Notes: a model not told the origin generated them from the sequence alone. A DNA stretch of 64,000 nucleotides from SABY01 sp964612515 (GCA_964612515.1 CAZTCX010000001.1:13883-77882), one strand, 5' to 3'; positions 37,601-46,788 are shown, counted from the first letter of the stretch. Numbers and translations are program-made.

Positions 37601-40600
37601 AAGTTTGAATTGACTTCCATACAGTTTCCACCTTTCTATTGCGAAGGCGACAACGGCATAACACTTACTTTGGCAGGATCACAGAGCCTTATCACAGTTT
37701 ACCAACTCTTTAAGGTTGCGCTGCCTGTCGATCAGCCTGTTGGCGCCCCGGTAATTGGTACAGGTGGTGAGCTTACCTGGAACAACATGCTTGCAGGAAC
37801 TTACTATGTGGTAGCTAAGTTTGTAAATGATCCAACTTGTCCGGCAAATATGCTCAACGCAGTTACAGTTGTTGAAATACCGCTTCCATCTGCACAGGTC
37901 AACGCGCCGCCGCTAGTATGCCAGGACGATTGCTTCGACCTCTCGTTTGAAATTATAGGAGTTGGTCCATGGAACATCCATTACTCAAGAGAGGATGCGA
38001 CCAATGGGTTGTTGAATTTTGAAATTAATAATATTGCTACCTCACCTTTCATAATTCCGAATGTCTGTCTAATCGAAACCACCACTTTTGCTATTTCCTC
38101 TGTCCAAAACAGCACTCCTCCCAATTGTCAGGGGGTGAGCTTTGGCGTACCGGTGGTTGTGGATGTGGTTCCGCTACCGGTGGTCAATGCTGGTGCTGAT
38201 GGAATTATTTGCGCCGACGCAACTTATACATTGTCAGGCGATGCTTCAGCACATTGTGGTTTGCAATGGACAACTTCGGGTGATGGCGTTTTTGATGATA
38301 ACACAATCGAAGATGCTGTTTATATGCCTGGCATCGCCGACGTTGGCAATGGCAGCGTAACTTTGTGCTTGTCGGCATTGCCATGTGCACCTTGTCCGGC
38401 CGCCGCCAATGATTGCCTCACACTGATCATCAATGCACTGCCAGCGATAACGAGCAGTGCCGACCTTATGATGTGTTCAGGTGAAGCGCTCAATTACACA
38501 ATAACTACCGATCTGCCCGGAGCTACAGTGGTTTGGACTTCTCAAAACAACACCGCCGGATGTATAACCGGAAATAGTGATGGTACAGCATTTTTGATGA
38601 ACGATGTGCTGGTCAATCATTGCAATAGCGTAAAAACCATTACCTACACCATTTTACCCACAGGCCCGGCTCCAACGCTTTGTGAAGGAGCAGCTCATGT
38701 CCTGACGGTTCAGATTTTGCCTGTAGCAATCATTACCAATTTGCAAAACGAACAATTTATTAATTCCGGAGAGCAAACCCAGCCGGTAGCTTTTATTAAT
38801 AATATTTTAAACCCGGAGGTAACTTATCAGTGGTCAGGTATTGCAACAATCCCGGAGCTGACAGGGTGGATAGCAAATGGGAATACCGCAACTTTGCCGG
38901 CCATGCTAATCACCATCGATGGTGCAAATGCCCCCGATGAAGGCGAGGTGATTTATACCGTTACACCTTTTGCCGGTGGATGCGCGGGTGAGCCTTTTAA
39001 CTACACTATTCATGTTTATCTGCTTCCTTCCGTTTTCCAACTTACCGGCGGTGGAGAATTTTGTGATGATGGTGTCTCGTTTGCCGAAATAAGGCTCATG
39101 GGGTCGCAGCCCAATATCAATTACCGCCTCAATCCGAATGGCATTACCCAGCCAGGGAATGGTGGTTTACTGATTTGGCAGGTCACCCAATCAGGATTGT
39201 ATAGCGTTACAGCAATCAATCCCAATACTGGTGTCGAAATACTGATGGATGGAAACATTCAGGTTATTGCGCGCGATCTGCCGCTGATTTATAATCTTAC
39301 CATTGCTGCGCAAGGCGATGCCTGCGTTCCGATTATTCCTCGCCTCAACGGATCGCAAGCCGGAGCTTATTACCAACTTTATTGTAATGGCGTGTTCACA
39401 CAGGAAAAGCAGGGAACGGGTGCAGCTATTTTGTTTGATGCAGTCACACAAGCCGGAACCTATACGGCCGAAGCCCTTGTAGATTATGACAACATAACCT
39501 GCTCACGCACGATGAATGGAGCTTTCGAGGCTTTACCGATCCCCGCGATGGTTCAGATTACGCCCAATGCACCCATTTGTGAAAACGAAGATGAGATTTG
39601 TATTCTCAATTCCGAAATGGGTATTGTGTACCAACTGTGGAGTGGTAATCAGCCTGTGGGCAATAGCATCACAGGCATTGGCGGGCTAATTTGTTTTGGA
39701 ATAATTGATGAGCCGGGAATTTACCGTGTTCATGCTTCAAATCCAACCACTGGTTGCGAGGTGCTATTCCCACAGCAGATCGTCGTAAATTCTGCACCCT
39801 TACAGTATCAAATGACACCGGCCAAAGGCTGCCCCGGCACTGAGATTTTTCTCAACAATTGCCAGGCGGGCATTCTCTATTCTCTCTACTTTCAGGTGCC
39901 ACCTGCCGACGGGCCTGCCGACCTGACTGCTGTTGCCGGCCCTATTGATTGCAATGGCGGCGGAGCTATTAGTTTTGGAACTTATTTCGATGCAGGTACC
40001 TACAGCGTTTTGGGGTTTAATCCCGAAACAAATTGTGATGAATGGATGGAAACCACCACTGTAATCTATCCCGATCCTTTGGAGTTCGAGGTTCGTGCTG
40101 AAGGCGATGCCTGCCCTCCGCGCGTGGTGTATCTTGAAGATTGTCAGGAAGAGGTTGAGTACATTTTGTATTATGATGATCTTTCGGGCAATGCAGCCAA
40201 TCCTGTTCCACTGGTCAGTAAGCTTTGCGAGAACGGAGAAGTGCGATTTGAAAATCTTACCCAACCCGGTATTTATACAATCAGGGCTATCTGGGATCAC
40301 GGCGCTGTGGTGTGCGAACAAATGATGTCAGGAAGTGTAGCTATTGATGAGCAGCCTGTTGTATATACTATTTTGCCTAACGCACCAACTTGTCCACCGG
40401 CAGTATTTTATCTAAACGGCTCTGAAGAAAATGTGCTTTATGAACTAATTTATGAAAATGGAATTATAAAGGATTCTCAGACTGGAGACGGCGTTGGTGT
40501 AGTAGAATTTGCACCGCAATTTGAGCCAGGCGTTTATAATGTCAAAGCACTTTCGGTGAATGGTTGCGATACTATTATGGACAGTATAGGCGTGATATTG

Positions 40601-43600
40601 CCGGCACCACAAAAGTTTGCCATGACACCCAACCCCGGAGGCAAATATTGTGTTGATGATAATATCCAGATTGGCATGGTAAATTCCGTGGTAGGAATTA
40701 CCTACTTGTTGCAAAGGGTAGCGGCGGGAAACAACCCGCAGGCTACCTATCCGGGCAGCGGGCAGTCGTTTGTATTCAATCCTGCTCAACCACTTATTGC
40801 AGGCACCTATCGTATCAAGGCCATCGACGACCTTACAGGATGTATTATCTTCATGGATGGTCTAATAACGATTTACGACAACCCCGATGTTTACACCATT
40901 ACCGCCGAAGGATTTCCTGTTCCTAATGGAGGCGACTATTGCCCCCCGGTAGATATTGGCCTAACCTGGTCGGAAGTTTCAGTGAAATATTCTTTGTATT
41001 GTGATGAAGTAACAGGCGGACCCGTTGCCACGCTGGATGGAACCGGTGGTATACTAAATTTCGGCACTTTCGATTTTCCAGGAGGATATCATATCGAAGC
41101 CAAGCACTTGTTAACTTCCTGCGACAAAGTCATGGCTGGGGTTGTCAATATCAGCGATGGGCCTGTGGTGTATTCCGTATCATGCGAAAATCCACTATTT
41201 TGTGAAGGTAACACGGGCCAGATTACCCTCGTGCTCGACGATTCGCAACAAGGCGTAGCTTACGAACTGCTCCTCGAAGGCCAGCCTGTGGTTCCTCCGT
41301 ACATTATAATAGGTAACGGTGGAATGCTCCAATGGCAAAACGTGTCGGGGTTTGGGGAGGGAATTTACACCATTACAGCAACCTTTGCCGACGACCCGAT
41401 GTGTTCTGCCGTGATGCTGCCTGGTATATTGGTGCAAGAGCTGAGTCTTCCAACAGCTCAATTATCCGGCGATACCATTACCATCTGCAATGGCGATACG
41501 GCATCTATACCTTTGCAACTTACCGGAGAACTGCTCGATTGGAAAATTACCTGGTCGATTGACGGGGTAATGCAACCGCCCGACACACTCTATAATAATG
41601 GTGCGCCTCAGTTTCTAAAATGTGCTCCAACCCAACCTGTAAATGTTGGACTTATCAAAATTGAATATTTGCAATCGCCGGGATGCGTAGGTACCGTAGC
41701 AGGGAATTTCCTTATTCTTGTCGATCCTGTGCCAGATATTTATGCCGGAGATGATGCTGGTGTTTGTCTCGGTGATACTTTATTAATACAAAATGCTTAC
41801 GCCGAAAACATCAAACTCTTCAACTGGGAGATGATTCCTCCGGCGGCTGGTATTGTTATTAATGCCAACACCCTCACGCCTTTGTTTGTTCCCAATATTT
41901 CCGTTTCCAACAGCATGGTTGAATTGGTGTTGCATGCCGGAGGAACCGGTGCTTGTGCTTATCAAGAGGTTACTTCATCAGTTTTTATACAGGTCGATTC
42001 GTTGCCGATGGCCGTAGCCGGCAGTAATGCCATCATTTGCGTTACAGACACATTCTATTTGCAAGGTTTTGCTGCTAATTATGGTAATGTGTTATGGGAG
42101 GATCTCTCTGGTTTAGGAACCTTCAATCCCAATCCACCCGGCGTGCTTGATCCAGTTTATTACCTCAACGAGCCTGACACCATCGCTGAACCGGTAGATA
42201 TTATATTGCGCCTCACAGCAGAAGGAATGGGAGCCTGCGGTTATCAGTCATACAGCAGTACTTTGATTTTGACGGCCATACCCGAGCCACGGCAAGTCTC
42301 GGCGGGTGAAGACGCAATTATTTGTGAAAACGCCACTTATACTACAACCAGCGCTACTGCTTTGCAATACAGCGCACTCCAATGGGCTACCACCGGCGAT
42401 GGACTATATGATAATCCTACAACACTTTCGTGTAAATATACACCAGGTGCTGGTGATATTCAGAATGGCCAGGCGAAACTTTATCTTGATGTGCAACCAC
42501 TTAGTCCGTGTACGCTGGTGGTGAGCGATACCATGGTTCTTTCCATCCGTCAGCTTCCGCAGATTTCTGCTGGTGTCGATACCTTATTATGTGAAAACAT
42601 AATGTTTTATGAAGTTCCAGCTACAGCAACAAATCAGGCAAACGTGAAGTGGCGCACCAATGGTGACGGCTACTTTGATGATTCCTCTTTGGTGACGCCT
42701 AAATATACTTTTGGCGTCGAAGATATTCTTGCCGGTATAGTCGAACTTTGCTTTACAGCTTACCCACTGGCACCATGCGCCGTTGCCGATTCTGCATCGG
42801 ATTGCATGATGCTGACAATTCAGCCGATGCCCTTGGCCGAAGCTGGATTGGATAAAGTTATTTGTGAAAACACCAGCCTGTATTTTGACCAAACCATGGT
42901 GATGGCTGCCAATTACGACAGCTTACTATGGCGCGGTGGCGATGGACAGTTTGATGATGCTACCATCCTCAACACAACCTATACGCCGGGTGCAGATGAT
43001 ATTTCTGCAGGCGCTGTTATGTTATGCCTTACTGCTTACGCAGAAAGTCCCTGCTTGCTCGCCGACTCGGTGCAGTCGTGCATGGAGCTGCTCATCACAC
43101 CACTTCCAGTGGCTGAAGCTGGCAATGATATTACCCTTTGTGAAAATGAAACACTGTTGCTTGAGGAGGCCTTTGCCCTCAATTACGACAGCTTGCTGTG
43201 GCGCGGTGGCGATGGCTGGTTTGATGACGCCACGTTGCTTGCGGCTACTTATTCACCGGGTGCAGGAGATATTGCCGTAGGCACAGTTACACTTTGTCTT
43301 ACTGCTTACGCAAATGCTCCTTGTTTGCCGGCTGACTCGCTACGTACCTGCCTGACTTTAACTATCCAAACTTTGCCTGAAGTTGATGCGGGCAGTGATG
43401 CAACCGTTTGTGAAAGTACTACGACGTATCCAATAATTGGCGCCGCAGCCGAAAATTATTCTGCGTTGCAATGGACTACAATTCCGGCAGGTTTGGGTGA
43501 GTTTTCGGATGTTACAGCGTTAAATCCTGATTATTCACTACCGGAAATTAATAATCCTATTGACATCCAGATGATTTTGACCGCTACCGGTTTGGCGCCA

Positions 43601-45661
43601 TGTGACGATTCTGAGGTGATGGATATGTTCTGGCTTCATATTGACCCGCTGCCTGAAATTGATGCCGGTGATACTTTGGAAGTTTGTGTGGCCAATCATG
43701 TTCAAATCAAGGATGCCGGCACAGCTTTTATCACCGGTTTTACCTGGGTAATTTTAAAAGGTGAAGGAACCCTTGACGATCCTTTACGTCTCGATCCGAC
43801 CTATTATCCTGCACCTGGCGATGCCACCGATACGGCCATCTTGGTGTTGCAGGTTATGGGTACAGCGGCATGCAGCAACGAGCCTGCCACCGACACCGTT
43901 CGGATTATTGTTTCGGGGTTGCCATCCATTAGCATAGCTAATCCTGTAGGAGTGATCTGTATGGATGATCCTGACGGATATACCGTTGCTGAAGGATTTG
44001 TGGTTGTCGAAAACTACAGCAGCTATCAATGGGAGCTGGTAATAGGAACTGGGAACGGGCAGTTGCTCAACGCCAACACGCTCACGCCCACCTATCATCC
44101 CAGCGCGTGGGATGCTGGGAAAAATGTTGTACTTAAGCTGAGAGCCAATGGCTTGCAGGTTTGTACCAATTTTCAATCCGACGCCGACTTTATCATCAAA
44201 GTAGGTGCACGCCCTGTAGCCGATTTTGAACCGATAAATCCCTCGTTTTTCGAACTGACCATGGAAATGGCGNNNNNNNNNNATAATATGGCTGATTCGG
44301 TGCTTTGTCCGGGGCAGCAAACCTGGTTTGAAGACCTTTCAGGATTTGGTTACAGTGCAGCCCATCCCGACCAGACGATCACCAACCGAATCTGGGATTT
44401 TGGTGATGGTGACAGCATCGATTCCGGCACTGAAACGTTTATTTCTCATACGTATGCAGCTCCGGGAGCTTACACCGTAAAACTTATAGTTGTTACAGCC
44501 ATTGATGGTATTACCACCTGCGCTGACTCCACGATGCTTACGGCAACCATAAAAGAACCGCCCGTGGCAGGATTTTCTTACAGGAAAATCAGCAATTGCG
44601 TTGGACTTATCCAGTTTTATGACACTTCGTGGGTGAAGCAATCGTACATTACCGATTGGTGGTGGACGTTTGGTGAAGATTATTATTCCGACCTCCAAAA
44701 TCCACAGTTTGAGTTTGAGAGCAGCGGTGCTAAAACAGTAACACTTACCGTTACCGATCGCAACGGGTGTATCGGCTATTTTACAGATACTATTTTTATC
44801 GATGCGCTATTCGATTTTGAAGTTAAGCATCAGGATGCCTGCTACGGCGAAGCCACCCGTTTCTGGATTGACAGCGCCAGTATTTTGCCACCGGGCAACA
44901 TTATCCAAACCTATGAATGGACTTTTGGCGATGGTAATTCATCTTCGAATATACCAGCGCCAGAGCATATCTACACCCATGCCGGTGAGCATCAGGTGGT
45001 GCTAAAGACAATCGATGCCTCCGGATGCGAAAAAGTTAAAAGCCTGATGGCTGTGGTTCCCGTGCCGCTTGAACCTGCATTTTCTTTCGATGATTGCAGA
45101 CTCACGGTATTGTTCAGCGGATATACCGCTTCTGTAACCGATGACGTTTCGTGGTGGGCCTGGGATTTTGGTGACGGTAAACACGATACTATCTTTGCTC
45201 CTGAGCAACCTGTGATTACCCACACCTACACCAACACTGAGGTTTACGCCGTAACGCTTACGGTAGCCGATACGAAAGGCTGCTCCGAGACGTATGCTAT
45301 CGACACCATTCGCACCGAGTGTCTGGAGTACAAAGGCCTCTACATTCCGAATGCGTTTGCACCTGAACATCCAAACAAGGAAGTGAGTGTGTTTTTGCCC
45401 AAAGGAATCGGCCTGGAGGAGTATCACATCAGCGTGTATGATTTATGGGGCAATAAGCTCTGGGGATCGTCGGCATTGGACGATGGCGGTAGCCCTACAG
45501 AATCGTGGAATGGCAAGTACAAGAATACAACCATGCCACCAGGTACCTATGTTTATAATGCTTACGCCAAATTTAAGGACGGCACTGTGTGGGGCAACGA
45601 CGCCACCGGGCTTGGCCAACAAGGCAACGATATAACTGGCACTATTTTATTAATCCGATAA
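31604..45661 (+). CDS. Giant PKD/Ig-like repeat surface adhesin with T9SS type B sorting domain
   Basis: About 4,685 codons (roughly 500 kDa), secreted by type IX secretion. The N-terminus is unsure because 100 N at 31712-31811 hide it and the 36 residues before the gap do not look like a clean signal peptide. Visible order: PKD-like domain (about 216-310), Ig-like repeats with paired Cys, two blocks of ~90-residue modules (GSQxGVxYQL / GTYxIxAxN), nine modules of a second type (ICEN... W...GDGxFDD... CLTAY), four PKD domains (WDFGDGD, WTFGEDY, WTFGDGN, WDFGDGK), then a gliding-motility-type C-terminal domain (FAPEHPNKEVSVFLP, ISVYDLWGNKLW, MPPGTYVYNAYA). Proteins of this kind (SprB-like) mediate adhesion or gliding; the PorP/SprF-like gene next to it is the usual partner. 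Ligand unknown. Confidence 0.85.
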   Translation: MRINYDIYLKAFIHQYWALIQDFLTFVQVLPTLVLFXXXXXXXXXXXXXXXXXXXXXXXXXXXXXXXXXXNSQNGQLYILKKQGTPGNIAQVNGNGNTVTFPGFHTAGTYLTTPATNNVTVVMDPLPIVYLVTITNGGIFCNYPNATGATIGMANSQPNVRYTLYKGLIEITNVIPGGGGFTFGTYIDPGQYRVEAENVNSGCSKQMGLVKVISNDPPTTNFSAAPQNQCANDPVAFTDLSIANAPGAQIEHWLWNFSDPNSGTKNTSTLKNPHHTFEAWGNATETFQVNLKIIDDNGCEAEITKPVIVKQKPDARITASGPGISTKVVDDTVTFAYCGADISATFTFTNISTTNATNTWYTINWGDASPDYSSAQFAAPINHLYSGLGFKTLTYTVNGANGCNHVKKYYIFIGSTPSGGIASPGNTWGVAPFTLDFPISPETYFNTPGTKYTIDFGDGTFITFFQNELPANHLLSHTYTDCSTELDFCVNPNDLRYTFKATCTAANPCDETYSIVCPIYVSCPVVVIIDTLEGQWGAGPGQLIACNPVSFGNLTQFGFYIINNGLEFTTETHFEWNFGDPASGPDNISTEFEPVHNFTQSGVWYTVSLTAWTGESINNNSGIFTVTIQLFVQEPPLADFQIENFDPCLPAQIQFTNLSFDGGGGVPEFKWIINPPAGAQFVTPGFEGLNNVPDPLIQFNTSGYFTIRLIIENSCGPDTLSETIIICEPPEVSFDEPIFSFCGEVVLELMPEYVINCDTLEPNYLWNITGPAPVSYVAPTSDASPFPLVQFNDVGTYEATVTITNECGSETATQQIILSPVITNNIITPQYDQMCSDMSPINIVGSLPEGGSGIYDYTWQKRTAALPWAVTGGNTQSYTHPNPLTITTYFRRIVTDDGGNCADTSAVVEIEIFPGVQNNSIVDDQQVCMGNAPDLLTGTIAFGGNGQMTYKWYESADGINWNLLIGAVLVNYQPANLFATTWFRREAISEPCDSLVSNSVKIEVCDPVSNNMILEDQTICTATAPDILTGSLPDGACGNFTYQWQKATDVQPVFANVPAANGQNYQPPAINVKTYFRRLVISDICENDTSNVVTISLWPLPVANAGMDQIISNGMTVNLSGTASGGTPPYASYRWEPAGQIAGNPNLPNVTTVQLTNDVTFTFCVTDANGCEGCDQVYIDVTGDALSVAIDPLSAQICPGESATLCAMPTGGTGNYTFSWTSQPPGFISGNECITVSPAITTNYQLVVFDGFSTVSALAQVVVLPVPSVTSVLSLTVCSGVTLDYEPQSNVPGSTYQWTTQPNGSCTGNSGGVGDIIEDAIINTSSDICAVFYEITPIGPAPNLCVGLSVTLEVQVMPVAQISNNINQQTVISGQLTQPVTFTSNVTGVGFHWEYHSTTCPGFTTYQLEQGETNLLPAQVVTIEAGGSPTCIITYEVTAYLVLPDGTECRGTPYLYHYVINLQPTAYELICPAPVCFGQSATISLAGSELGVEYLLLRNAVFPVLPIQPGTGDTLQWQGITTPGFYSIRATNLSNNQSSMMDGICQLTVNPLPLIYQLTAQGGETCIPVIPLLSGSQLGVTYQLIYNGNSVVEVVNGTGLPGFLVFNEVTLPGTYTVHAINPFTGCERDMWGSIEANPSPLEFPIIPGGVLCEGVVLCIDGWEPGAEYQLWKDDEPYGAFQTGIPNDPFVCFDPPTNGPGIYRVFARFVAPQPGCDLFFSEPQIVHENPLVYHMAPDTCCPGGEIFLEGCQPGIEYELWFESPIPAEIAGPLITIACDPLNPNLSFGQWWDEGTYTIKAVNPATNCFSWMEDQTFIVPAPEIYNMEPVGAGCQPLEIFLDNSQEGVEYRLYRNGVWIQPVVIGDAAGGPISFGVMEENGLYTIHGFYTHGDSCWSVMNGFYEIVDNPTAYTVSPPPGIYCPCPTVTLSSSQIGIAYFLINNTTGIWYPNNGIGIPGTGDGLSWDEICDPGDYRIYARKIDDPNCNSNMTGTFTIGAAPEKFELTSIQFPPFYCEGDNGITLTLAGSQSLITVYQLFKVALPVDQPVGAPVIGTGGELTWNNMLAGTYYVVAKFVNDPTCPANMLNAVTVVEIPLPSAQVNAPPLVCQDDCFDLSFEIIGVGPWNIHYSREDATNGLLNFEINNIATSPFIIPNVCLIETTTFAISSVQNSTPPNCQGVSFGVPVVVDVVPLPVVNAGADGIICADATYTLSGDASAHCGLQWTTSGDGVFDDNTIEDAVYMPGIADVGNGSVTLCLSALPCAPCPAAANDCLTLIINALPAITSSADLMMCSGEALNYTITTDLPGATVVWTSQNNTAGCITGNSDGTAFLMNDVLVNHCNSVKTITYTILPTGPAPTLCEGAAHVLTVQILPVAIITNLQNEQFINSGEQTQPVAFINNILNPEVTYQWSGIATIPELTGWIANGNTATLPAMLITIDGANAPDEGEVIYTVTPFAGGCAGEPFNYTIHVYLLPSVFQLTGGGEFCDDGVSFAEIRLMGSQPNINYRLNPNGITQPGNGGLLIWQVTQSGLYSVTAINPNTGVEILMDGNIQVIARDLPLIYNLTIAAQGDACVPIIPRLNGSQAGAYYQLYCNGVFTQEKQGTGAAILFDAVTQAGTYTAEALVDYDNITCSRTMNGAFEALPIPAMVQITPNAPICENEDEICILNSEMGIVYQLWSGNQPVGNSITGIGGLICFGIIDEPGIYRVHASNPTTGCEVLFPQQIVVNSAPLQYQMTPAKGCPGTEIFLNNCQAGILYSLYFQVPPADGPADLTAVAGPIDCNGGGAISFGTYFDAGTYSVLGFNPETNCDEWMETTTVIYPDPLEFEVRAEGDACPPRVVYLEDCQEEVEYILYYDDLSGNAANPVPLVSKLCENGEVRFENLTQPGIYTIRAIWDHGAVVCEQMMSGSVAIDEQPVVYTILPNAPTCPPAVFYLNGSEENVLYELIYENGIIKDSQTGDGVGVVEFAPQFEPGVYNVKALSVNGCDTIMDSIGVILPAPQKFAMTPNPGGKYCVDDNIQIGMVNSVVGITYLLQRVAAGNNPQATYPGSGQSFVFNPAQPLIAGTYRIKAIDDLTGCIIFMDGLITIYDNPDVYTITAEGFPVPNGGDYCPPVDIGLTWSEVSVKYSLYCDEVTGGPVATLDGTGGILNFGTFDFPGGYHIEAKHLLTSCDKVMAGVVNISDGPVVYSVSCENPLFCEGNTGQITLVLDDSQQGVAYELLLEGQPVVPPYIIIGNGGMLQWQNVSGFGEGIYTITATFADDPMCSAVMLPGILVQELSLPTAQLSGDTITICNGDTASIPLQLTGELLDWKITWSIDGVMQPPDTLYNNGAPQFLKCAPTQPVNVGLIKIEYLQSPGCVGTVAGNFLILVDPVPDIYAGDDAGVCLGDTLLIQNAYAENIKLFNWEMIPPAAGIVINANTLTPLFVPNISVSNSMVELVLHAGGTGACAYQEVTSSVFIQVDSLPMAVAGSNAIICVTDTFYLQGFAANYGNVLWEDLSGLGTFNPNPPGVLDPVYYLNEPDTIAEPVDIILRLTAEGMGACGYQSYSSTLILTAIPEPRQVSAGEDAIICENATYTTTSATALQYSALQWATTGDGLYDNPTTLSCKYTPGAGDIQNGQAKLYLDVQPLSPCTLVVSDTMVLSIRQLPQISAGVDTLLCENIMFYEVPATATNQANVKWRTNGDGYFDDSSLVTPKYTFGVEDILAGIVELCFTAYPLAPCAVADSASDCMMLTIQPMPLAEAGLDKVICENTSLYFDQTMVMAANYDSLLWRGGDGQFDDATILNTTYTPGADDISAGAVMLCLTAYAESPCLLADSVQSCMELLITPLPVAEAGNDITLCENETLLLEEAFALNYDSLLWRGGDGWFDDATLLAATYSPGAGDIAVGTVTLCLTAYANAPCLPADSLRTCLTLTIQTLPEVDAGSDATVCESTTTYPIIGAAAENYSALQWTTIPAGLGEFSDVTALNPDYSLPEINNPIDIQMILTATGLAPCDDSEVMDMFWLHIDPLPEIDAGDTLEVCVANHVQIKDAGTAFITGFTWVILKGEGTLDDPLRLDPTYYPAPGDATDTAILVLQVMGTAACSNEPATDTVRIIVSGLPSISIANPVGVICMDDPDGYTVAEGFVVVENYSSYQWELVIGTGNGQLLNANTLTPTYHPSAWDAGKNVVLKLRANGLQVCTNFQSDADFIIKVGARPVADFEPINPSFFELTMEMAXXXXNMADSVLCPGQQTWFEDLSGFGYSAAHPDQTITNRIWDFGDGDSIDSGTETFISHTYAAPGAYTVKLIVVTAIDGITTCADSTMLTATIKEPPVAGFSYRKISNCVGLIQFYDTSWVKQSYITDWWWTFGEDYYSDLQNPQFEFESSGAKTVTLTVTDRNGCIGYFTDTIFIDALFDFEVKHQDACYGEATRFWIDSASILPPGNIIQTYEWTFGDGNSSSNIPAPEHIYTHAGEHQVVLKTIDASGCEKVKSLMAVVPVPLEPAFSFDDCRLTVLFSGYTASVTDDVSWWAWDFGDGKHDTIFAPEQPVITHTYTNTEVYAVTLTVADTKGCSETYAIDTIRTECLEYKGLYIPNAFAPEHPNKEVSVFLPKGIGLEEYHISVYDLWGNKLWGSSALDDGGSPTESWNGKYKNTTMPPGTYVYNAYAKFKDGTVWGNDATGLGQQGNDITGTILLIR
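31712..31811. other. Assembly gap (100 N) near the adhesin N-terminus
   Basis: Exactly 100 N, the customary placeholder for a gap of unknown size. The true start codon and signal peptide of the adhesin may be missing here. Confidence 0.95.
35395..37890 (+). repeat. Adhesin repeat block 1 (one Ig-like unit plus seven ~90-residue modules)
   Basis: An Ig-like unit (TVCSGVTLDY..., TPIGPAPNLC, GQLTQPVTF) is followed by seven modules, each ~85-95 aa, sharing a Cys near the start, a GSQxGVxYQL-like strand, a GTGxxLxW-like turn, a GxYxIxAxN strand and a closing Cys-xx-M. It is paralogous to the block at 38440-41455. Confidence 0.75.
38440..41455 (+). repeat. Adhesin repeat block 2 (paralogue of block 1, nine modules)
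   Basis: Begins with an Ig-like unit matching that of block 1 (LPTGPAPTLC, GEQTQPVAF) and continues with nine modules. Module order matches block 1 for at least the first four: for example PGTEIFLNNCQAGI here against PGGEIFLEGCQPGI in block 1. Two or more extra modules are present compared with block 1. Confidence 0.75.
41725..44215 (+). repeat. Adhesin repeat block 3 (nine modules of a second type)
   Basis: Nine ~90-residue units with xAGxDxxICEN near the start, a W...GDGxFDD strand, xYTPGAxDI and a closing CLTAYxxxPC. Two neighbouring units (about 42835-43370) are the most alike, sharing NYDSLLWRGGDG. A related single unit also lies at about 38180-38440, before block 2. Confidence 0.75.
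44273..44282. other. Assembly gap (10 N) inside the adhesin
   Basis: Ten N residues in the first of the C-terminal PKD domains. The reading frame is the same on both sides if the gap length is correct. Confidence 0.95.
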
Positions 45662-45672
45662 AACGAAAGATC

Positions 45673-46788
45673 ATGAAAACAGATAATTTAAAAAAATGGT
45701 TTTTCTATGGCGCAGCATCCGTAGTTCAGATATTGGCGTTAATGTGGGTCGTTAATACTGTGGCTCAGGATGCCACTTACTCACAGTTTTACAACAACCG
45801 CCTTTACTACAATCCGGCCTATGCCGGTGCCAGCAGTGGCTTGCGTGTAAATATGCACTACCGTAACCAATGGAATAAACTCAACAGCAATTTCGACAAT
45901 TATACTTTAAGTGTTGATGTTGCCGAACCAAACTTTCCGGGTAGCGGTGGGCTTGGCATAATCGTTCAAAGCGACATGGACGGACTGGGAAATGTGCAGA
46001 CTACCTCTGCAACTTTGGCCACTTCTGTGAAAATTCACATGTCGGATAATCTCTTGACGCAATTTGGACTAAACGCCGCCTTTGTTCGCAAAACAATCAA
46101 TTGGGACAACCTGATTTTTAGCGACCAGATCGACCCACGTTATGGCGTCGTAAATCCGTCGTCTTTCGTCGCGCCCGACTACAACAGCTTGAATTTCCCG
46201 GATTTTGGTGCGGGAATCCTGCTCAAGTTTTGCGAACAAACCGACGCTATCAACAATGTGGTGGGTACGCTGGCTGTATCGGTGCAGCATCTGTTCACGC
46301 CTGATATTTCATTTTACGAAAGTGATGCAAAGCTTCCCCTTAAACTGGTAGTAATGGGAGACGTGCTGCTTGATAACGAAACCGGCAGCACCAGTAGATA
46401 CAGCAAGAAGGATAATAAGTTTAAGATCAATCCGGGGTTTTTGTTTGAGAAACAGGGGAAAATGTCTAACTTTTCTGTAGGATTAAACGCCTACAAAAGT
46501 TTTATCTATTCCGGCATCTGGATCAGAAACCAAAGCTTTGCTTTTACCGATCTTAAGGACTTGATTGTGATGGTTGGCGCCAATGTTCCTTTTGGCAACA
46601 ACAGCCGCATAAAGTTGCGCTATTCATACGACTATCTGTTGAGTGACGTGCGCCGTGTGGCAGGAGCCACGCATGAAGTATCGGTAATATATGAGCTGGA
46701 TGGATTCAGCTTCTTTGGAGCTCCACGTGGCAATGGATCACGGTTTGGCGATTCTAAAAAGTCGTGCCTTGACTGCGCACCATTTTAA
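45673..46788 (+). CDS. PorP/SprF-family type IX secretion membrane protein
   Basis: 371 residues from the ATG at 45673 (an upstream in-frame ATG at 45589 lies inside the adhesin gene). A signal peptide precedes a beta-barrel protein that begins with YSQFYNNRLYYNPAYAGAS, a hallmark of the PorP/SprF family. Family members sit in the outer membrane and are needed for secretion or attachment of the large adhesin encoded next to them, as SprF is for SprB. It starts 11 bp after the adhesin stop, so one operon is likely. The Cys-rich C-terminus (KKSCLDCAPF) is typical of some homologues. Confidence 0.9.
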   Translation: MKTDNLKKWFFYGAASVVQILALMWVVNTVAQDATYSQFYNNRLYYNPAYAGASSGLRVNMHYRNQWNKLNSNFDNYTLSVDVAEPNFPGSGGLGIIVQSDMDGLGNVQTTSATLATSVKIHMSDNLLTQFGLNAAFVRKTINWDNLIFSDQIDPRYGVVNPSSFVAPDYNSLNFPDFGAGILLKFCEQTDAINNVVGTLAVSVQHLFTPDISFYESDAKLPLKLVVMGDVLLDNETGSTSRYSKKDNKFKINPGFLFEKQGKMSNFSVGLNAYKSFIYSGIWIRNQSFAFTDLKDLIVMVGANVPFGNNSRIKLRYSYDYLLSDVRRVAGATHEVSVIYELDGFSFFGAPRGNGSRFGDSKKSCLDCAPF

